From contig PABB01000067.1 of assembly GCA_002702655.1 (NCBI GenBank), forward strand, positions 1 to 64,000: 64,000 nt of DNA, in the 5' to 3' direction. The position numbers and the translations under genes were made by a program. Within the stretch, counting starts at the first letter, position 1. The number at the start of each line of letters is the position of its first letter. Shown in pieces: positions 24,972 to 33,983 of this stretch. The DNA is from Planctomycetaceae bacterium (lineage in GTDB: Bacteria > Planctomycetota > Planctomycetia > Pirellulales > Lacipirellulaceae). Below the pieces are notes generated by a model that was not told the DNA's origin, made no database searches, and saw only the letters and a list, made by a program, of their open reading frames with translations.

Positions 24972-24992
24972 ATTTGTCGAACGCCGACAAAT
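24972..24992. promoter_or_regulatory. Short palindrome in a divergent promoter region
   Basis: ATTTGTCG-AACGC-CGACAAAT, 79 bases upstream of the radical SAM gene on its strand. The A/T-rich ends and position suggest an operator, but the regulator is unknown. Confidence 0.25.
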
Positions 24993-25192
24993 CCGTGAGA
25001 CCTTGCATTTGAGGTCCCCTGTCATGAGATTTCGCACCGCCGATTGCGGCCGAGGCGCTGAGTCGGCGCACAATTTGCCGTAACCGTGCGTAAAGACGTG
25101 CGGTCTGCCGTTTTGACGCCGTGCGTGGTCGCTCGCCGACCAGTCCCTGCGCCGGCGCCGCACCCTGCCTTTCTCAGCAACAAGAGAGTTCC

Positions 25193-25663
25193 ATGCTCCG
25201 CTTTGCCATCGTCCTGGTGCTTGCCATTCCGATTGTCGAGATGTGGTTGATGTACCGCTTGGCCGCGGCCATGGGTTTCCTGCCGGCGGTGGCTCTGGTC
25301 ATCGGCACCGGGCTGGCCGGGTTGGCGATCGCCAGGCGACAAGGCATGCACGCGCTGACCGACGTGCGGTCGAAAATGAACGAGGGCAAGCTGCCCGCCA
25401 CGAGCATGGCCGACGGCGCGTTGCTGTTGGTTGCGGCCTTGCTGCTGATCGTCCCCGGCGTGCTGACGGACGTGTTTGGCGGCCTGCTGTTGATCCCCGC
25501 CCTGCGCAAGCTGGCCATCTTCTGGGCGCTGGGCAAGTTCCGCTTCGGCCGCTCGGTGCAGATTATCCACGGCGCGTGGCAGTACAAAAATCGCGAGCGC
25601 CCGGCAACCAAACGTTCCACCGCGCAAGACGTCGTCGAACGCTCGCTACGACAGAATCCGTAA
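25193..25663 (+). CDS. fxsA: FxsA-family membrane protein
   Basis: 156 residues from ATG 25193. Shows the FxsA pattern: N-terminal helix with PIVEMWLMYRLAAAMG, second helix with the GTGLAGLAIARRQG turn, then DGALLLVAALLLIVPGVLTD and GLLLIPALR. In E. coli FxsA sequesters PifA and relieves exclusion of phage T7; its normal role is unknown. Polar, basic C-terminal tail. Single gene. Confidence 0.88.
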   Translation: MLRFAIVLVLAIPIVEMWLMYRLAAAMGFLPAVALVIGTGLAGLAIARRQGMHALTDVRSKMNEGKLPATSMADGALLLVAALLLIVPGVLTDVFGGLLLIPALRKLAIFWALGKFRFGRSVQIIHGAWQYKNRERPATKRSTAQDVVERSLRQNP

Positions 25664-25704
25664 CCGCGCGTTGCATGGCCGCCCCGACCGTGCGCGAAGC
25701 TTGC

Positions 25705-25777
25705 GTGCCACGGCTCTGTGAGCCGTGTCTATAAGCGTTGCCACGGGTAGCGCGCACGGCTCGCAGAGCCGTGGCAC
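25705..25777. repeat. Inverted hairpin doublet (family A) next to a family F fragment
   Basis: Left half 25705-25727, right half 25755-25777, as at 23713-23788. Directly upstream, about 25673-25694, a partial family F unit (GCATGGCCGCCCCGACCGTG) is visible. Between convergent genes. Confidence 0.78.
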
Positions 25778-25843
25778 ACCCAGCGCGGAGGCAACCCGCA
25801 TTGGCTCGGCGGCAGCCTCGCCCTTCCGGTTGCCCGCCGCGGC

Positions 25844-27550
25844 TTACGGATCCGCAGGCAGGCGGCCGCTTTCGACCTTCGGCAGGTCGCTCTGCAGACC
25901 TTCCTTCATGAACGCCACCAGGTCGGCTTTGTCCTGGTCGGTCAACTCCAGCTTGCGGATGTCCTTGCTGAGCCACTCGTTCGGGTGGCCGCCCTTGGCG
26001 TACCAATCCACGACTTCCTCCAGGGTTGCCTGCGAGCCGTCGTGCATGTACGGCGCCGTCATCGCCACGTTGCGACAGGTCGGCGTCTTGAACGCGCCGC
26101 GATCGGCGTCGACGTTCGTCTCGACGAACCGGCCCAGATCGGGCTCCTCGGCATCCATCCCGACGCCCAGGTTGTGATACTTCTCGTCGGTGAAATTCAC
26201 GCCCACGTGGCAGGCCGTGCAGCTGCCTTTGTCGGTGAAGAAGATCTCCGCCCCGCGGGCGGCGCTTTCCGACATCGGATTCGCAGCGGCCGCGTCCTTC
26301 AGCGCCATGTACTCGCCGTACAACTCGGGATCTTCCTCTTTGAACTCGTCGAGAAACTCGGGATCGACGTCGTCGGGGTAGGCTTCCTCAAACGCCTTCA
26401 GTTCCTGCGCGTAGTCCCACGGCGCCGGGCCGGTCACCAGGGTGCGTTCGAAGGCGGCGATCGCCTTGCCGACGGTTTCGATCGTGAGCCCCTCTTCGGG
26501 GAAGATGGTGACGAACTGCTTCACGTAGCCGGGAATGGTTTTGAGCGACGCCACGCACGCTTCGTGCGTGTTGCCCATTTCGATGGGGTTTTCGATGGGG
26601 CCGACGGCTTGCGCTTCGAGCGAGTCGGCCCGGCCGTCCCAGAACTGCTTGCCGCTGAGAATGCGGTTGAAGGCGACCGGCGAATTGCGATTGCCGGTTT
26701 GATCGCCGATGCCGATGCCAAACTGCGAGTTGAACGCGTAGCCGAACTCGGGGGCGTGGCAACTCGCGCAGCTGATTGACTTGTCATGCGACAGCCGCGG
26801 GTCGAAGTAGAGCTGACGCCCCAGTTCGATCTTGGCGCGGGTCAGCGGGTTCTCCTCAAGGCCCTGAATCTGAGCGGCGCCGGCCGCTAGGCCCTGCGGC
26901 AATTCGGGTTTCAGCACGGCGTGATTCTTGCCGTCGGCCAGCCAGGTCTCGATCTGCTCGATCGTGAGCTCGCCGTCGCCGGGGATGCCGTCGTACAGTT
27001 CGTCGCTGCCCAGCAGCACGGTTTCCTCAGGGCCGGGGGTCACTTCGACCGGCTTGGTCGCATCGGGGTCGATCTCTTTCATCACGGCCGTTCCTGCCGC
27101 GGTCGATTCGCCCTCGTCGTCGGTCGGCGCGTCGGCGGCGGCTTCGGACTCGCCCTCTTCGACCACCGCAGGCGGGGTCAAGATGTCCGGCGAGGCCGCT
27201 TCGGCAGTTTCGACTTCCGCTGCTTCGGCGACCTCTTCGGCCATGTCTTCCACGGCATCATCCGCAGCGGTCTGTGCGCTCGCGTCGCCCTGAGCTTGTT
27301 GTGCGTCCTGGGCGATTTCCGCTTGGGCGTCGTCAACCGCGTCGGTCAACTCGTCATCGACCTCGGCAACCGCGGCCGCCTCGTCTTCTGTTGACTCGGA
27401 ATCCGCGGACGCGGAGGCGTCGTCGCTGGATTCCGCGACCTGGCTGTCGAGCGCGCCCTCGGGCGGCTGGTCGCCGTCGTTCAGCACAAACTTGTTGACC
27501 AAAAACGCAATCGCCACCAGAGCGGCGATGACAACGATCAGACGACCCAT
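25844..27550 (-). CDS. Membrane-tethered di-haem cytochrome c peroxidase (MauG/CcpA type)
   Basis: 568 residues from ATG 27550. One N-terminal membrane helix (3-24), then about 160 residues of acidic, Ala/Glu/Asp-rich linker, then a di-haem peroxidase domain of usual size. Haem-binding CxxCH motifs are at about 260 (SCASCHAPEFGYAF) and about 442 (CTACHVGVNF). LGRQLYFDPRLS before the first and FKTPTCRNVAMTAPYMHDG near the end are family hallmarks. Acts in the periplasm, reducing hydrogen peroxide with electrons from cytochrome c. Usual family length is about 330-350, so the tether is the unusual part. Peroxiredoxin and Tpx genes follow upstream on the same strand. Confidence 0.88.
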   Translation of the reverse strand: MGRLIVVIAALVAIAFLVNKFVLNDGDQPPEGALDSQVAESSDDASASADSESTEDEAAAVAEVDDELTDAVDDAQAEIAQDAQQAQGDASAQTAADDAVEDMAEEVAEAAEVETAEAASPDILTPPAVVEEGESEAAADAPTDDEGESTAAGTAVMKEIDPDATKPVEVTPGPEETVLLGSDELYDGIPGDGELTIEQIETWLADGKNHAVLKPELPQGLAAGAAQIQGLEENPLTRAKIELGRQLYFDPRLSHDKSISCASCHAPEFGYAFNSQFGIGIGDQTGNRNSPVAFNRILSGKQFWDGRADSLEAQAVGPIENPIEMGNTHEACVASLKTIPGYVKQFVTIFPEEGLTIETVGKAIAAFERTLVTGPAPWDYAQELKAFEEAYPDDVDPEFLDEFKEEDPELYGEYMALKDAAAANPMSESAARGAEIFFTDKGSCTACHVGVNFTDEKYHNLGVGMDAEEPDLGRFVETNVDADRGAFKTPTCRNVAMTAPYMHDGSQATLEEVVDWYAKGGHPNEWLSKDIRKLELTDQDKADLVAFMKEGLQSDLPKVESGRLPADP

Positions 27551-27660
27551 GGAAGTCTCCGAATCGGCAATCGAGTAAGGCAAGACGTAGAGAGAGCCAT
27601 TGTAGCAAGACCGCAGCCGGCGCGTGAACTGTCACTTCGCCAACGGTCAGCCAGGTCACG

Positions 27661-27699
27661 AAAAACGGGCGGCGCGAGGAAGCTCCTCGCACCGCCCGG
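27661..27699 (-). terminator. Rho-independent terminator after the peroxiredoxin gene
   Basis: On the minus strand: stem CGGGCGGTGCGAGGA with loop GCTT and near-perfect complement, followed by GTTTTTCG. It begins about 32 bases after the peroxiredoxin stop and separates that gene from the haem peroxidase gene. Confidence 0.8.
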
Positions 27700-27730
27700 A
27701 GGGTGTTGCCGCGACAACGTCGACGCCGAC

Positions 27731-28336
27731 TTAACCGGCCGTCTGCATGTTGGCCTTCTCGAAGTACTCGCGGCTGTTCTTGGGGTCGGGCTTGATGGTC
27801 AGGTCGCCCTTCTTCCAGTTGGCGGGGCAGACCTCGCCGTTTTCCTCGAAGTACTGCAGCGCGTCGATCATCCGCAGGGCTTCGTCCACGCTGCGGCCCA
27901 GCGGCAGGTCGTTGATGACCATGTGCCGCACGACGCCTTCTTTGTCGATCAGAAACAGCCCCCGCAGGGCGATCCCGCCCGGCAGCAGCACGCCGTAGTC
28001 CTCGGCAATCTTCTTATTCAGATCAGCGAGCATAGGATACTGGATGTCGCCCAAGCCGCCCTGGTCGCGCGACCGCTCGCGCCACGCGAGGTGGGTGAAG
28101 TGGCTGTCGATCGAGCACGACAGCAACTGCACGCCGCGCGACTCAAACTCCTTGATCGCGTCGGAGAACGCGATGATCTCCGTCGGGCAGACAAACGTGA
28201 AATCCAGCGGGTAGAAGAACAGCATCACGTACTGGCCCTTGTAGTCTTCCAGCTTGACTTGCTTGAAAGACCCGTCGGGCATGACGGCTTGAGCTTCGAA
28301 CGACGGGGCGGATTGTTGAACCAGGCAACAGGACAT
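27731..28336 (-). CDS. Typical 2-Cys peroxiredoxin (AhpC/Prx1 group)
   Basis: 201 residues from ATG 28336. The peroxidatic cysteine is C50 in [13 protein letters not shown] and the resolving cysteine is C170 in [17 protein letters not shown] and [13 protein letters not shown] are typical of the Prx1/AhpC group, cytosolic enzymes that reduce hydrogen and organic peroxides using thioredoxin or AhpF. No ahpF adjoins it. It carries its own terminator and lies between the genes for a haem peroxidase and Tpx. Confidence 0.92.
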   Translation of the reverse strand: MSCCLVQQSAPSFEAQAVMPDGSFKQVKLEDYKGQYVMLFFYPLDFTFVCPTEIIAFSDAIKEFESRGVQLLSCSIDSHFTHLAWRERSRDQGGLGDIQYPMLADLNKKIAEDYGVLLPGGIALRGLFLIDKEGVVRHMVINDLPLGRSVDEALRMIDALQYFEENGEVCPANWKKGDLTIKPDPKNSREYFEKANMQTAG

Positions 28337-28518
28337 AATCGGAATTCCTCTCGCTCGTTGTGAGCAATCAATCGGGCGGGCAACCGGGGCGGCGCTCCTG
28401 CCGGCGGTTGGCTTGGGCGGGAAACGAGCAGGGCCTCCCAGGCCGAGCAAACGGGGTCAGGTGGACGAATCTCGCACGGACGACGCGGCCCTGCGACGGG
28501 TTGACGGGCAACCGCGAA

Positions 28519-29037
28519 TTACAGCAGCCCCTTCACGGCCTCCAGCGCCGCGTCGTAGTCGGGCTCGCTGGTCACCTCGGGCACGTACTCGACGTAGGCC
28601 ACTTTGCCGTCGCCGTCCAGCACGAAGATCGCGCGGGTCAGGATCTTCAGTTCCTCGATCAGCGTGCCGTAGTTGTTGCCGAAATTGCGGTCCTGGTAAT
28701 CGCTGGCCGGGCGGATGTTGGTGATCCCCTCGGCGCCGCAGAAGCGGTTCATCGCAAACGGCAGGTCGAGGCTGACCGTCAGGGCGTTGATTTTATCGCC
28801 CAGGTCGCCGAGCGATTCGTTGAACTTCTTGGTCTGGGTCGCGCACACGCCGGTGTCCAACGACGGCACGACGCTCAGCAGCGTCGGCTTGCCCTTCACA
28901 TCGGCCAGCGAAATCGACTGCATGCCGTTGTCGAAGTAGTGCAACGTAAAGTCAGGAGCGGCTTGGCCCGCGGACACCGCTTCGCCAGCCAGCGTCATGG
29001 GGTTGCCTTTGAACGTAATGGCTCCGGAACGTGACAT
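28519..29037 (-). CDS. tpx: Thiol peroxidase Tpx
   Basis: 172 residues from ATG 29037. Atypical 2-Cys peroxiredoxin: peroxidatic C65 in SVVPSLDTGVC and resolving C100 in NRFC, the same spacing as in E. coli Tpx. ITFKGNPMTL and IRPASDYQDRNFG are family motifs. Reduces peroxides with thioredoxin. Followed, after 182 bases without a gene, by the 2-Cys peroxiredoxin gene. Confidence 0.93.
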   Translation of the reverse strand: MSRSGAITFKGNPMTLAGEAVSAGQAAPDFTLHYFDNGMQSISLADVKGKPTLLSVVPSLDTGVCATQTKKFNESLGDLGDKINALTVSLDLPFAMNRFCGAEGITNIRPASDYQDRNFGNNYGTLIEELKILTRAIFVLDGDGKVAYVEYVPEVTSEPDYDAALEAVKGLL

Positions 29038-29216
29038 GATGGAATCCTGTGGCAAGCGGGAGGGCGGCGGGCAGACCGACGGGTCGCGGCGCGCCGCGTG
29101 ATGGGGTGCGGTAAGACCTGCTAGTATCGGCTTTTACCGAGCCGGGACAAGGGTCCGCAGGCTATGGACGCGATAGCCAGTGCCTCTGCGAGCGAGGGAC
29201 GTCACCGCCCGGCTCG

Positions 29217-29786
29217 CTACCCCGTCGCCGCCCGATAGCAGTGGTCCCACAGGATCTCCCACTCGGCCTGCTGCACGCGGCGGCAGTAGTCGGCCAGCTC
29301 GCCGCGGCGGACGGCCGCCTGGCAGGCGTCGACAAACGCCAAGGGGTCCCAGTCGCCACCCCCGGCAAGCTGCCCGGCGAGCGACTGCTCCGCGCCGCCG
29401 TCCGCGAATTCGCCCGCGGCTGCCGCGATTGCGGGGTACGCCGGGTGATCGCCCACGCGGCGGAACCAATACTTGGCGTTGGAAAAATCGCCCTCGCGGC
29501 GGTGCATGATCCCGTGCCAGAAGCTGCCCGAGGGGTGACTCACGCCCTGGCTGATCGTGTGCGACTCGTCCAGAAAGTCATGCAGTAGCCACAGCCCCGA
29601 CAGACAACAATGGGCGTGGTCCTGGTCGCCCACGACCGCCGGCCCGAAGGCCGCGGGAATCGACAGCGCAGCGAGCGCCGCGCGGCTGCCGGCTGCCGGG
29701 CTGCCGTCATCGAGCGCTCGACAGCGGTCGATGTCCAACAGCGGAGTGAAGGCGGGGCCGTAGGCGCGCGGATCGAAGTCGGTCAT
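29217..29786 (-). CDS. Conserved hypothetical protein
   Basis: 189 residues from ATG 29786. Soluble, with a striking conserved-looking core: HCCLSGLWLLHDFLDESHTI, then SFWHGIMHRREGDFSNAKYW and YCRRVQQAEWEILWDHCYR. The clustered His, Asp and Trp residues (HDFLDESH; WHGIMHRREGD) suggest a metal- or ligand-binding pocket, but I do not recognise a named family. No operon partners; a terminated TPR gene lies behind it on the same strand. Confidence 0.65.
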   Translation of the reverse strand: MTDFDPRAYGPAFTPLLDIDRCRALDDGSPAAGSRAALAALSIPAAFGPAVVGDQDHAHCCLSGLWLLHDFLDESHTISQGVSHPSGSFWHGIMHRREGDFSNAKYWFRRVGDHPAYPAIAAAAGEFADGGAEQSLAGQLAGGGDWDPLAFVDACQAAVRRGELADYCRRVQQAEWEILWDHCYRAATG

Positions 29787-29935
29787 GGGAGGCCATGCTA
29801 GGGCGAGTGGAGGCGGTGTCGCCATCTGGTTGTATCAGATTCCCCCGCCGCGTGTCGCTCGCGGCGTCGACGCCCCCCGCTTGCCACCGTGCGCGCCGCG
29901 CGGCAGCGCGCTACTCTAAACCAACAGGCAACAGC

Positions 29936-30010
29936 CGGCGGCACACTTGCCGCCGGGAGAGCAACGGCCGCGCGGCACGCGGCGCCGTCCCGGTGGCAGG
30001 TGTGCCGCCG
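29936..30010. repeat. Inverted hairpin doublet (family N)
   Basis: Left arm 29936-29957 contains CGGCGGCACACTTGCCGCCG, itself a hairpin; right arm 29989-30010 is its complement with two differences. Lies in the 327-base gap that also holds the TPR-gene terminator; no gene is visible there. Confidence 0.65.
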
Positions 30011-30049
30011 ACCAGAAATCCCGCTGTTGCGCGACCGCCAACTTCGCCA

Positions 30050-30080
30050 ACAAAAAGAGCGGCCGGCTGACGCCGGCCGC
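30050..30080 (-). terminator. Rho-independent terminator of the TPR-protein gene
   Basis: On the minus strand: perfect 9-base stem GCGGCCGGC/GCCGGCCGC with loop GTCA, followed by TCTTTTTG. It starts about 34 bases beyond the stop codon. Confidence 0.85.
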
Positions 30081-30113
30081 TTGCCTCTTCCGTTTTCAGT
30101 CGCACGTGCAGCA

Positions 30114-32375
30114 CTAGCGCCGCTGCGTGCCGTTGAGTTGGCGGTTCGCCAAGCGACGCTGCGGCTTGCGATCCGTGGCATTGCCGGTCGATTGGCCGTT
30201 GGAACGGGTCTTCGGCGTCGGCGCCTCGCGGGCCACTTGCTGATTGGCGTCCGGCTGGATTGGCGCCAGCAGATCGACCTTGCCCAGCACGCGGCCCATC
30301 GCGGCCAGGTTGCTCTCGGGCACCTGCAGCGAGTCGGCGTCCAGGATGCCCTCGTCGATTCCCTGGCGAATCAGCGCCAGCCCGGCCTCGGTCAGGTCAT
30401 ACGCCCGGTCGCGGTCCCCCTGGGTCCAGAACGACACGCCCATGCTCACCAGGGCGTCGCCATGTTGGCCGGGGCTCGCTTCGGCGGTCACCGGGGTGGG
30501 CGTCAGCAGCGGCTCGAGCGCTTTGTCGTACCACCGACACGCTTCCTTGTGATCGTCGCGATGCACGGCGTGCACGGCGCCAATCTGGAAGTACAACCGC
30601 CCCACCACGTAGCCGGTGTCGGGCAGTTCTTCCCGGCTGTCGGTCAACGTCACGAGCAGTTGCTCGGCATGATCGCCGTACGCCAACGCCGCATCCGGCT
30701 CGCCGCGGCGATGCTGGATTTCCGTCGCACAGCAGTACGCCAACGCCAACTGCCAATCGACCTCGGCGGTGGCCAAGTCGTCGTCGCACTGCTCGTTGAG
30801 AATCACCGCGGCTTCTTCGGCCTCGGCAATCCACAACTCGGGATTGATCGGCGGATCGAGCTTGGCGCCCACGTGCAGCGCGGCGACGGCCACCTTCAAC
30901 CGCAACATTTCGTCGGCGGCCCCGTCGGCAATCAGCCGCTCGGCAATCGCCGACGCACGGGCGATCCACTGCGCGATCGTGTCGTCTTTTTCTTTCCAGT
31001 CGCCCAGGGCGATCCGCCCCGCAACGGCCAGGTGGGCGTCGACCAGCAGCAGGTTAGCGTCACGCGCGACCTTTTCGTCGGCGTCGTTCGCCAGCGTGTC
31101 GGCCAATTCGATCGCCTTGCTGTGCAGCGGCACGGCGCGGGCCTGCACCTCTTGCGAACCCAACGCAGCGAGATGGCCCATGTGGTTGAGCGCTTGCGCC
31201 CGAACCAACTTGCTCGTCTCGGCGGAGTCGAGCAGCTTGCGGGTCTCCTCGACCGCCGCGTCGTAGCGGGCCAGGTCTTTCAGACATTTGGCCCACTGCA
31301 GCCGGTAGGCGTCGTTGGCTTCGTCCAGTTCGACGGCCTCGGCAGCCAGTTGCTCGGCATCGACGGCGCTGCCGGTGGCGCGCTTCGCTTGCGACAGCAG
31401 GTAGCGCGCCTCGGCGCGATCGCCGTCGAGCTGCAACGCTTGCTCCAGGTCGACAATCTGCGTGGCGTAGCTTCGCGCGGCGGCGGTGGCCGCACGGCGC
31501 TCAAACGGTGCGGCCGTGATGCCGGCCAGTTCGATTTCGTAAACCGAGGAAGGCGGCGTCGACAGCGCGTCGGCGGCGTCATCGGTGGCAAAGGCAAGTT
31601 GACCCTCGGGCTGCTGCAACAGCGTCACGCCCCGCTCGGGGAACGTGGTGCTGATCACTCGGCCCGCGTCGTCGGTCGCGGACACAGGCCGCAGATCCGA
31701 CATGCCGAGCTTGGCAACCAAGGGATCGAGTTCCACGGCCTCCGACAGCGAGACGCGAATCACCGCGACGATGCCGCCGGTCAGCTTGACCTCGACGCGC
31801 GGGAAGTTGTCGAACTGGTAGGTCAGCCGGCCGCGGTTTTGCACGGCGGGCTCGCCCCACTCGACGATCAGGTCTTCGCGGGTCGAAACGCCCGGGGTCA
31901 CGCCGTTGAAGCTCGCGGCGCGAATCGCCGTCGGCTCGTCGGCGATCGGTTCGTCGAGGTCTTGCTCGGCGACTTCGTCGTCGACGTCGGTCGCCGCAAC
32001 ATCCGCGTATTCGTCGTTGTAATCGGCCTCGTCCAGCACCGTCACGGGACGCGACGACGCGCGCGGGTCAGCCGGCGTGGGCACGGCGTCGGGCGATGGA
32101 GCCAAATCAGGCTCGGCGCCCGCGGTCCGAGCGATCGGCTCCAGGCTGCACTGCTCGTCCTGGTCCGACACGATGGCCAGCGACGGATCATTCGGGTCAA
32201 TTTGCCCGACCGCGATCACAATCGACTTCTCGTCAGGCCCGTTGAGCGACTTGTTGGATGCGTCCCCCGCGGATTCCGCGGCGACGACGGGCGCGGCCAG
32301 TGACACGAGGACCACGCCGACAGCCGCACTCAGCGGCCGCGCAGCGCGCAGCGTCCACAGTTGGTGTCCCCCCAT
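30114..32375 (-). CDS. Exported TPR-repeat protein
   Basis: 753 residues from ATG 32375, preceded by GAGGGG and starting with a signal peptide (about 1-32, cleavage near VVAAES). Residues about 155-240 have a BamE/SmpA-like pattern (GVSTREDLIVEWGEPA ... LTYQFDN). From about 255 to 700 the protein is helical, with TPR-like units (LEQALQLDGDRAEARYLLSQ; GRLYFQIGAVHAVHRDDHKE). Probably a periplasmic scaffold; partners unknown. The last 45 residues are low-complexity and basic. Strong terminator downstream. Confidence 0.75.
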   Translation of the reverse strand: MGGHQLWTLRAARPLSAAVGVVLVSLAAPVVAAESAGDASNKSLNGPDEKSIVIAVGQIDPNDPSLAIVSDQDEQCSLEPIARTAGAEPDLAPSPDAVPTPADPRASSRPVTVLDEADYNDEYADVAATDVDDEVAEQDLDEPIADEPTAIRAASFNGVTPGVSTREDLIVEWGEPAVQNRGRLTYQFDNFPRVEVKLTGGIVAVIRVSLSEAVELDPLVAKLGMSDLRPVSATDDAGRVISTTFPERGVTLLQQPEGQLAFATDDAADALSTPPSSVYEIELAGITAAPFERRAATAAARSYATQIVDLEQALQLDGDRAEARYLLSQAKRATGSAVDAEQLAAEAVELDEANDAYRLQWAKCLKDLARYDAAVEETRKLLDSAETSKLVRAQALNHMGHLAALGSQEVQARAVPLHSKAIELADTLANDADEKVARDANLLLVDAHLAVAGRIALGDWKEKDDTIAQWIARASAIAERLIADGAADEMLRLKVAVAALHVGAKLDPPINPELWIAEAEEAAVILNEQCDDDLATAEVDWQLALAYCCATEIQHRRGEPDAALAYGDHAEQLLVTLTDSREELPDTGYVVGRLYFQIGAVHAVHRDDHKEACRWYDKALEPLLTPTPVTAEASPGQHGDALVSMGVSFWTQGDRDRAYDLTEAGLALIRQGIDEGILDADSLQVPESNLAAMGRVLGKVDLLAPIQPDANQQVAREAPTPKTRSNGQSTGNATDRKPQRRLANRQLNGTQRR

Positions 32376-32675
32376 AACAATCCCCCTCAGTTTTTTCGCG
32401 GCTTGCCGACCGCGGACGCCTCGCGGGCGTCGGTGAAGCATGATCGTCCGCTCCCGCACCACGCCGACCGCGGTTGCGGCGGGCGCGCCAATCTGTGCGC
32501 AAGCGGGCATGTCTAAGTGCGTATTGTCCGGTATCGACCGTGCGGCCAGTGCGCATTGGCGAAACTTTGCTGAACGCAACGAAAAACGCGCCTTTACCAG
32601 ATGCCATGCTGGCGCCGCGGGGCATTCAACGCGCGTGGCAAGAATGACGCACGAGTGCGAATCGACGCGCCCGAG

Positions 32676-33983
32676 TCAGGCCAGCAGCCGCTCGACCTCC
32701 GCGCGGCAGTCCGCCAAGCGCCCGGACAGCGCGAGATCAACCGCGGCGGCGAGCGCCGCCGCCTGGCGAGCAGTGAAGGGAACGCCCGCACCGGTCGGCG
32801 GCGCCAGCGGCGTCAATCGGGCGCTCAGTGCTTGCGTCAATTCGTCGAGGCCGGCGCCCGTGCGGGCGCTCACCGCTGCGACGCCCGCGACGTGTGGGGG
32901 CGCTGCGAGGCAATCCACCTTGTTGAGCACCACCAGCACCGGTTGCTCCGACCGCAGCGCCACCTCCAGGGCCGCCTGGTCGCGCTGCGCGGCGGCAAGC
33001 GGATCGGCCAGTTCGCGCTGGCCCAGCGCCGACGCGTCGAGCACCCACAGCACCACCTCGGCCGCGGCCAGCTGCTGCTTGGCCAGCGCTACGCCGGCCG
33101 CCTCAATCTCGTCGCCCGCGTCGCGCAGCCCCGCCGCGTCGCGGAACTGCACCGGCCAACCATCGATCGCGGTGTGAGCCGACACCACGTCACGAGTGGT
33201 CCCTGGCTGGTCGAACACGATCGCCCGCTCGTAGCCCAGCAGCGCATTGAGCAGCGTGCTCTTGCCGACGTTGGCCCGGCCGCCGATGACCACCCGCCAC
33301 GGCTGCGTCAGGTGCAACCCGACCGCCGCCCGCTGGGTCAGGACTGCTAGCCGCTCAGCCGCGGCCTTGCTGTCGCCGTCGCCGTCGCCGTCGCCGGCAT
33401 CGGATTCGAGCGCCGTCAGACAATCGCTCAGCTCGCGTCGCAAGGCGCCTTGCTGCTGCTCCAGCAGAATGGCCGCGGTGCGCAGCGTGGGCGCCGCGGC
33501 CAAGGCGACCGCGGCGTCGGCCTCGATCTGGCCAAGCTGTCGCTGGGCGAGCGACTGCTGCCACGATTGCACCGCGCACCCGGCCGCGGCAAAGGCGCCC
33601 AGCACGCGCTCGACGGCCGCCGCGCCGCCGTGGCAATGCACCTCCACCTCGTCGACGGCGCGGCGGCAGACGACCACCTCCTCGCCGGCCGTCGCGTGGT
33701 CCTGCGAATCGGGTGGCTGGGGACGCAGCGCAGCGGAGCCCCCAGTGGCGGCGCTCTGGGGGCTCGCTGCGCTCGTCCCCAGCCACCCGTGGCCATTACC
33801 GCCCCAGCGACCAAACACAATCCGACCGAGGGTTTGCTCCGCGATCGGCTTGCCGTTGGCCGCTCGAAACGCCGCGTCAACTGCGGCCAATGCGGCGGGC
33901 CCGTTGGCCGCCACCACGGCGATCGCGCCGCGCCCCGGGGGCGTCAGCGCGGCAACCCGGTTGGCGGGGCTGCCGGCGTTCAT
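32676..33983 (-). CDS. MnmE-like GTPase lacking the C-terminal CxGK motif
   Basis: 435 residues. Starts like MnmE (NRVAALTPPGRGAIAVV); the N-terminal domain, helical domain and G domain are in MnmE order. G1 is GGRANVGKST (234-243), G2/G3 are TTRD and DAAGLRD, and G4 is NKVD. MnmE normally ends in F-C-I-G-K, whose cysteine is needed for tRNA wobble-uridine modification; this protein stops at VERLLA without it, and is shorter. It may be a paralogue with another role. Residues about 66-91 are encoded by a family C repeat, and a GAC/GGC hexamer run (near 33372-33396) encodes DGDGDGD. Its ATG overlaps the coaX stop (ATGA), implying translational coupling. Confidence 0.75.
   Translation of the reverse strand: MNAGSPANRVAALTPPGRGAIAVVAANGPAALAAVDAAFRAANGKPIAEQTLGRIVFGRWGGNGHGWLGTSAASPQSAATGGSAALRPQPPDSQDHATAGEEVVVCRRAVDEVEVHCHGGAAAVERVLGAFAAAGCAVQSWQQSLAQRQLGQIEADAAVALAAAPTLRTAAILLEQQQGALRRELSDCLTALESDAGDGDGDGDSKAAAERLAVLTQRAAVGLHLTQPWRVVIGGRANVGKSTLLNALLGYERAIVFDQPGTTRDVVSAHTAIDGWPVQFRDAAGLRDAGDEIEAAGVALAKQQLAAAEVVLWVLDASALGQRELADPLAAAQRDQAALEVALRSEQPVLVVLNKVDCLAAPPHVAGVAAVSARTGAGLDELTQALSARLTPLAPPTGAGVPFTARQAAALAAAVDLALSGRLADCRAEVERLLA
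33711..33788. repeat. Family C doublet inside the mnmE-like gene
   Basis: Left half 33711-33745 (GGGTGGCTGG ... CCCCAG), right half 33756-33788. Translated in frame within the N-terminal domain, between GRIVFGRWG and EEVVVCRRAV, parts that are contiguous or nearly so in usual MnmE. Confidence 0.75.

Noticed and set aside
29889-32303. 804-codon frame opposite the TPR-protein gene
   Set aside because: Antisense shadow; the minus-strand frame has a signal peptide, TPR pattern, ribosome binding site and a terminator.
33372-33396. GTCGCC tandem run in the mnmE-like gene considered as a phase-variation tract
   Set aside because: The unit is six bases, so length changes keep the frame and would only alter the DGDGDG loop length.
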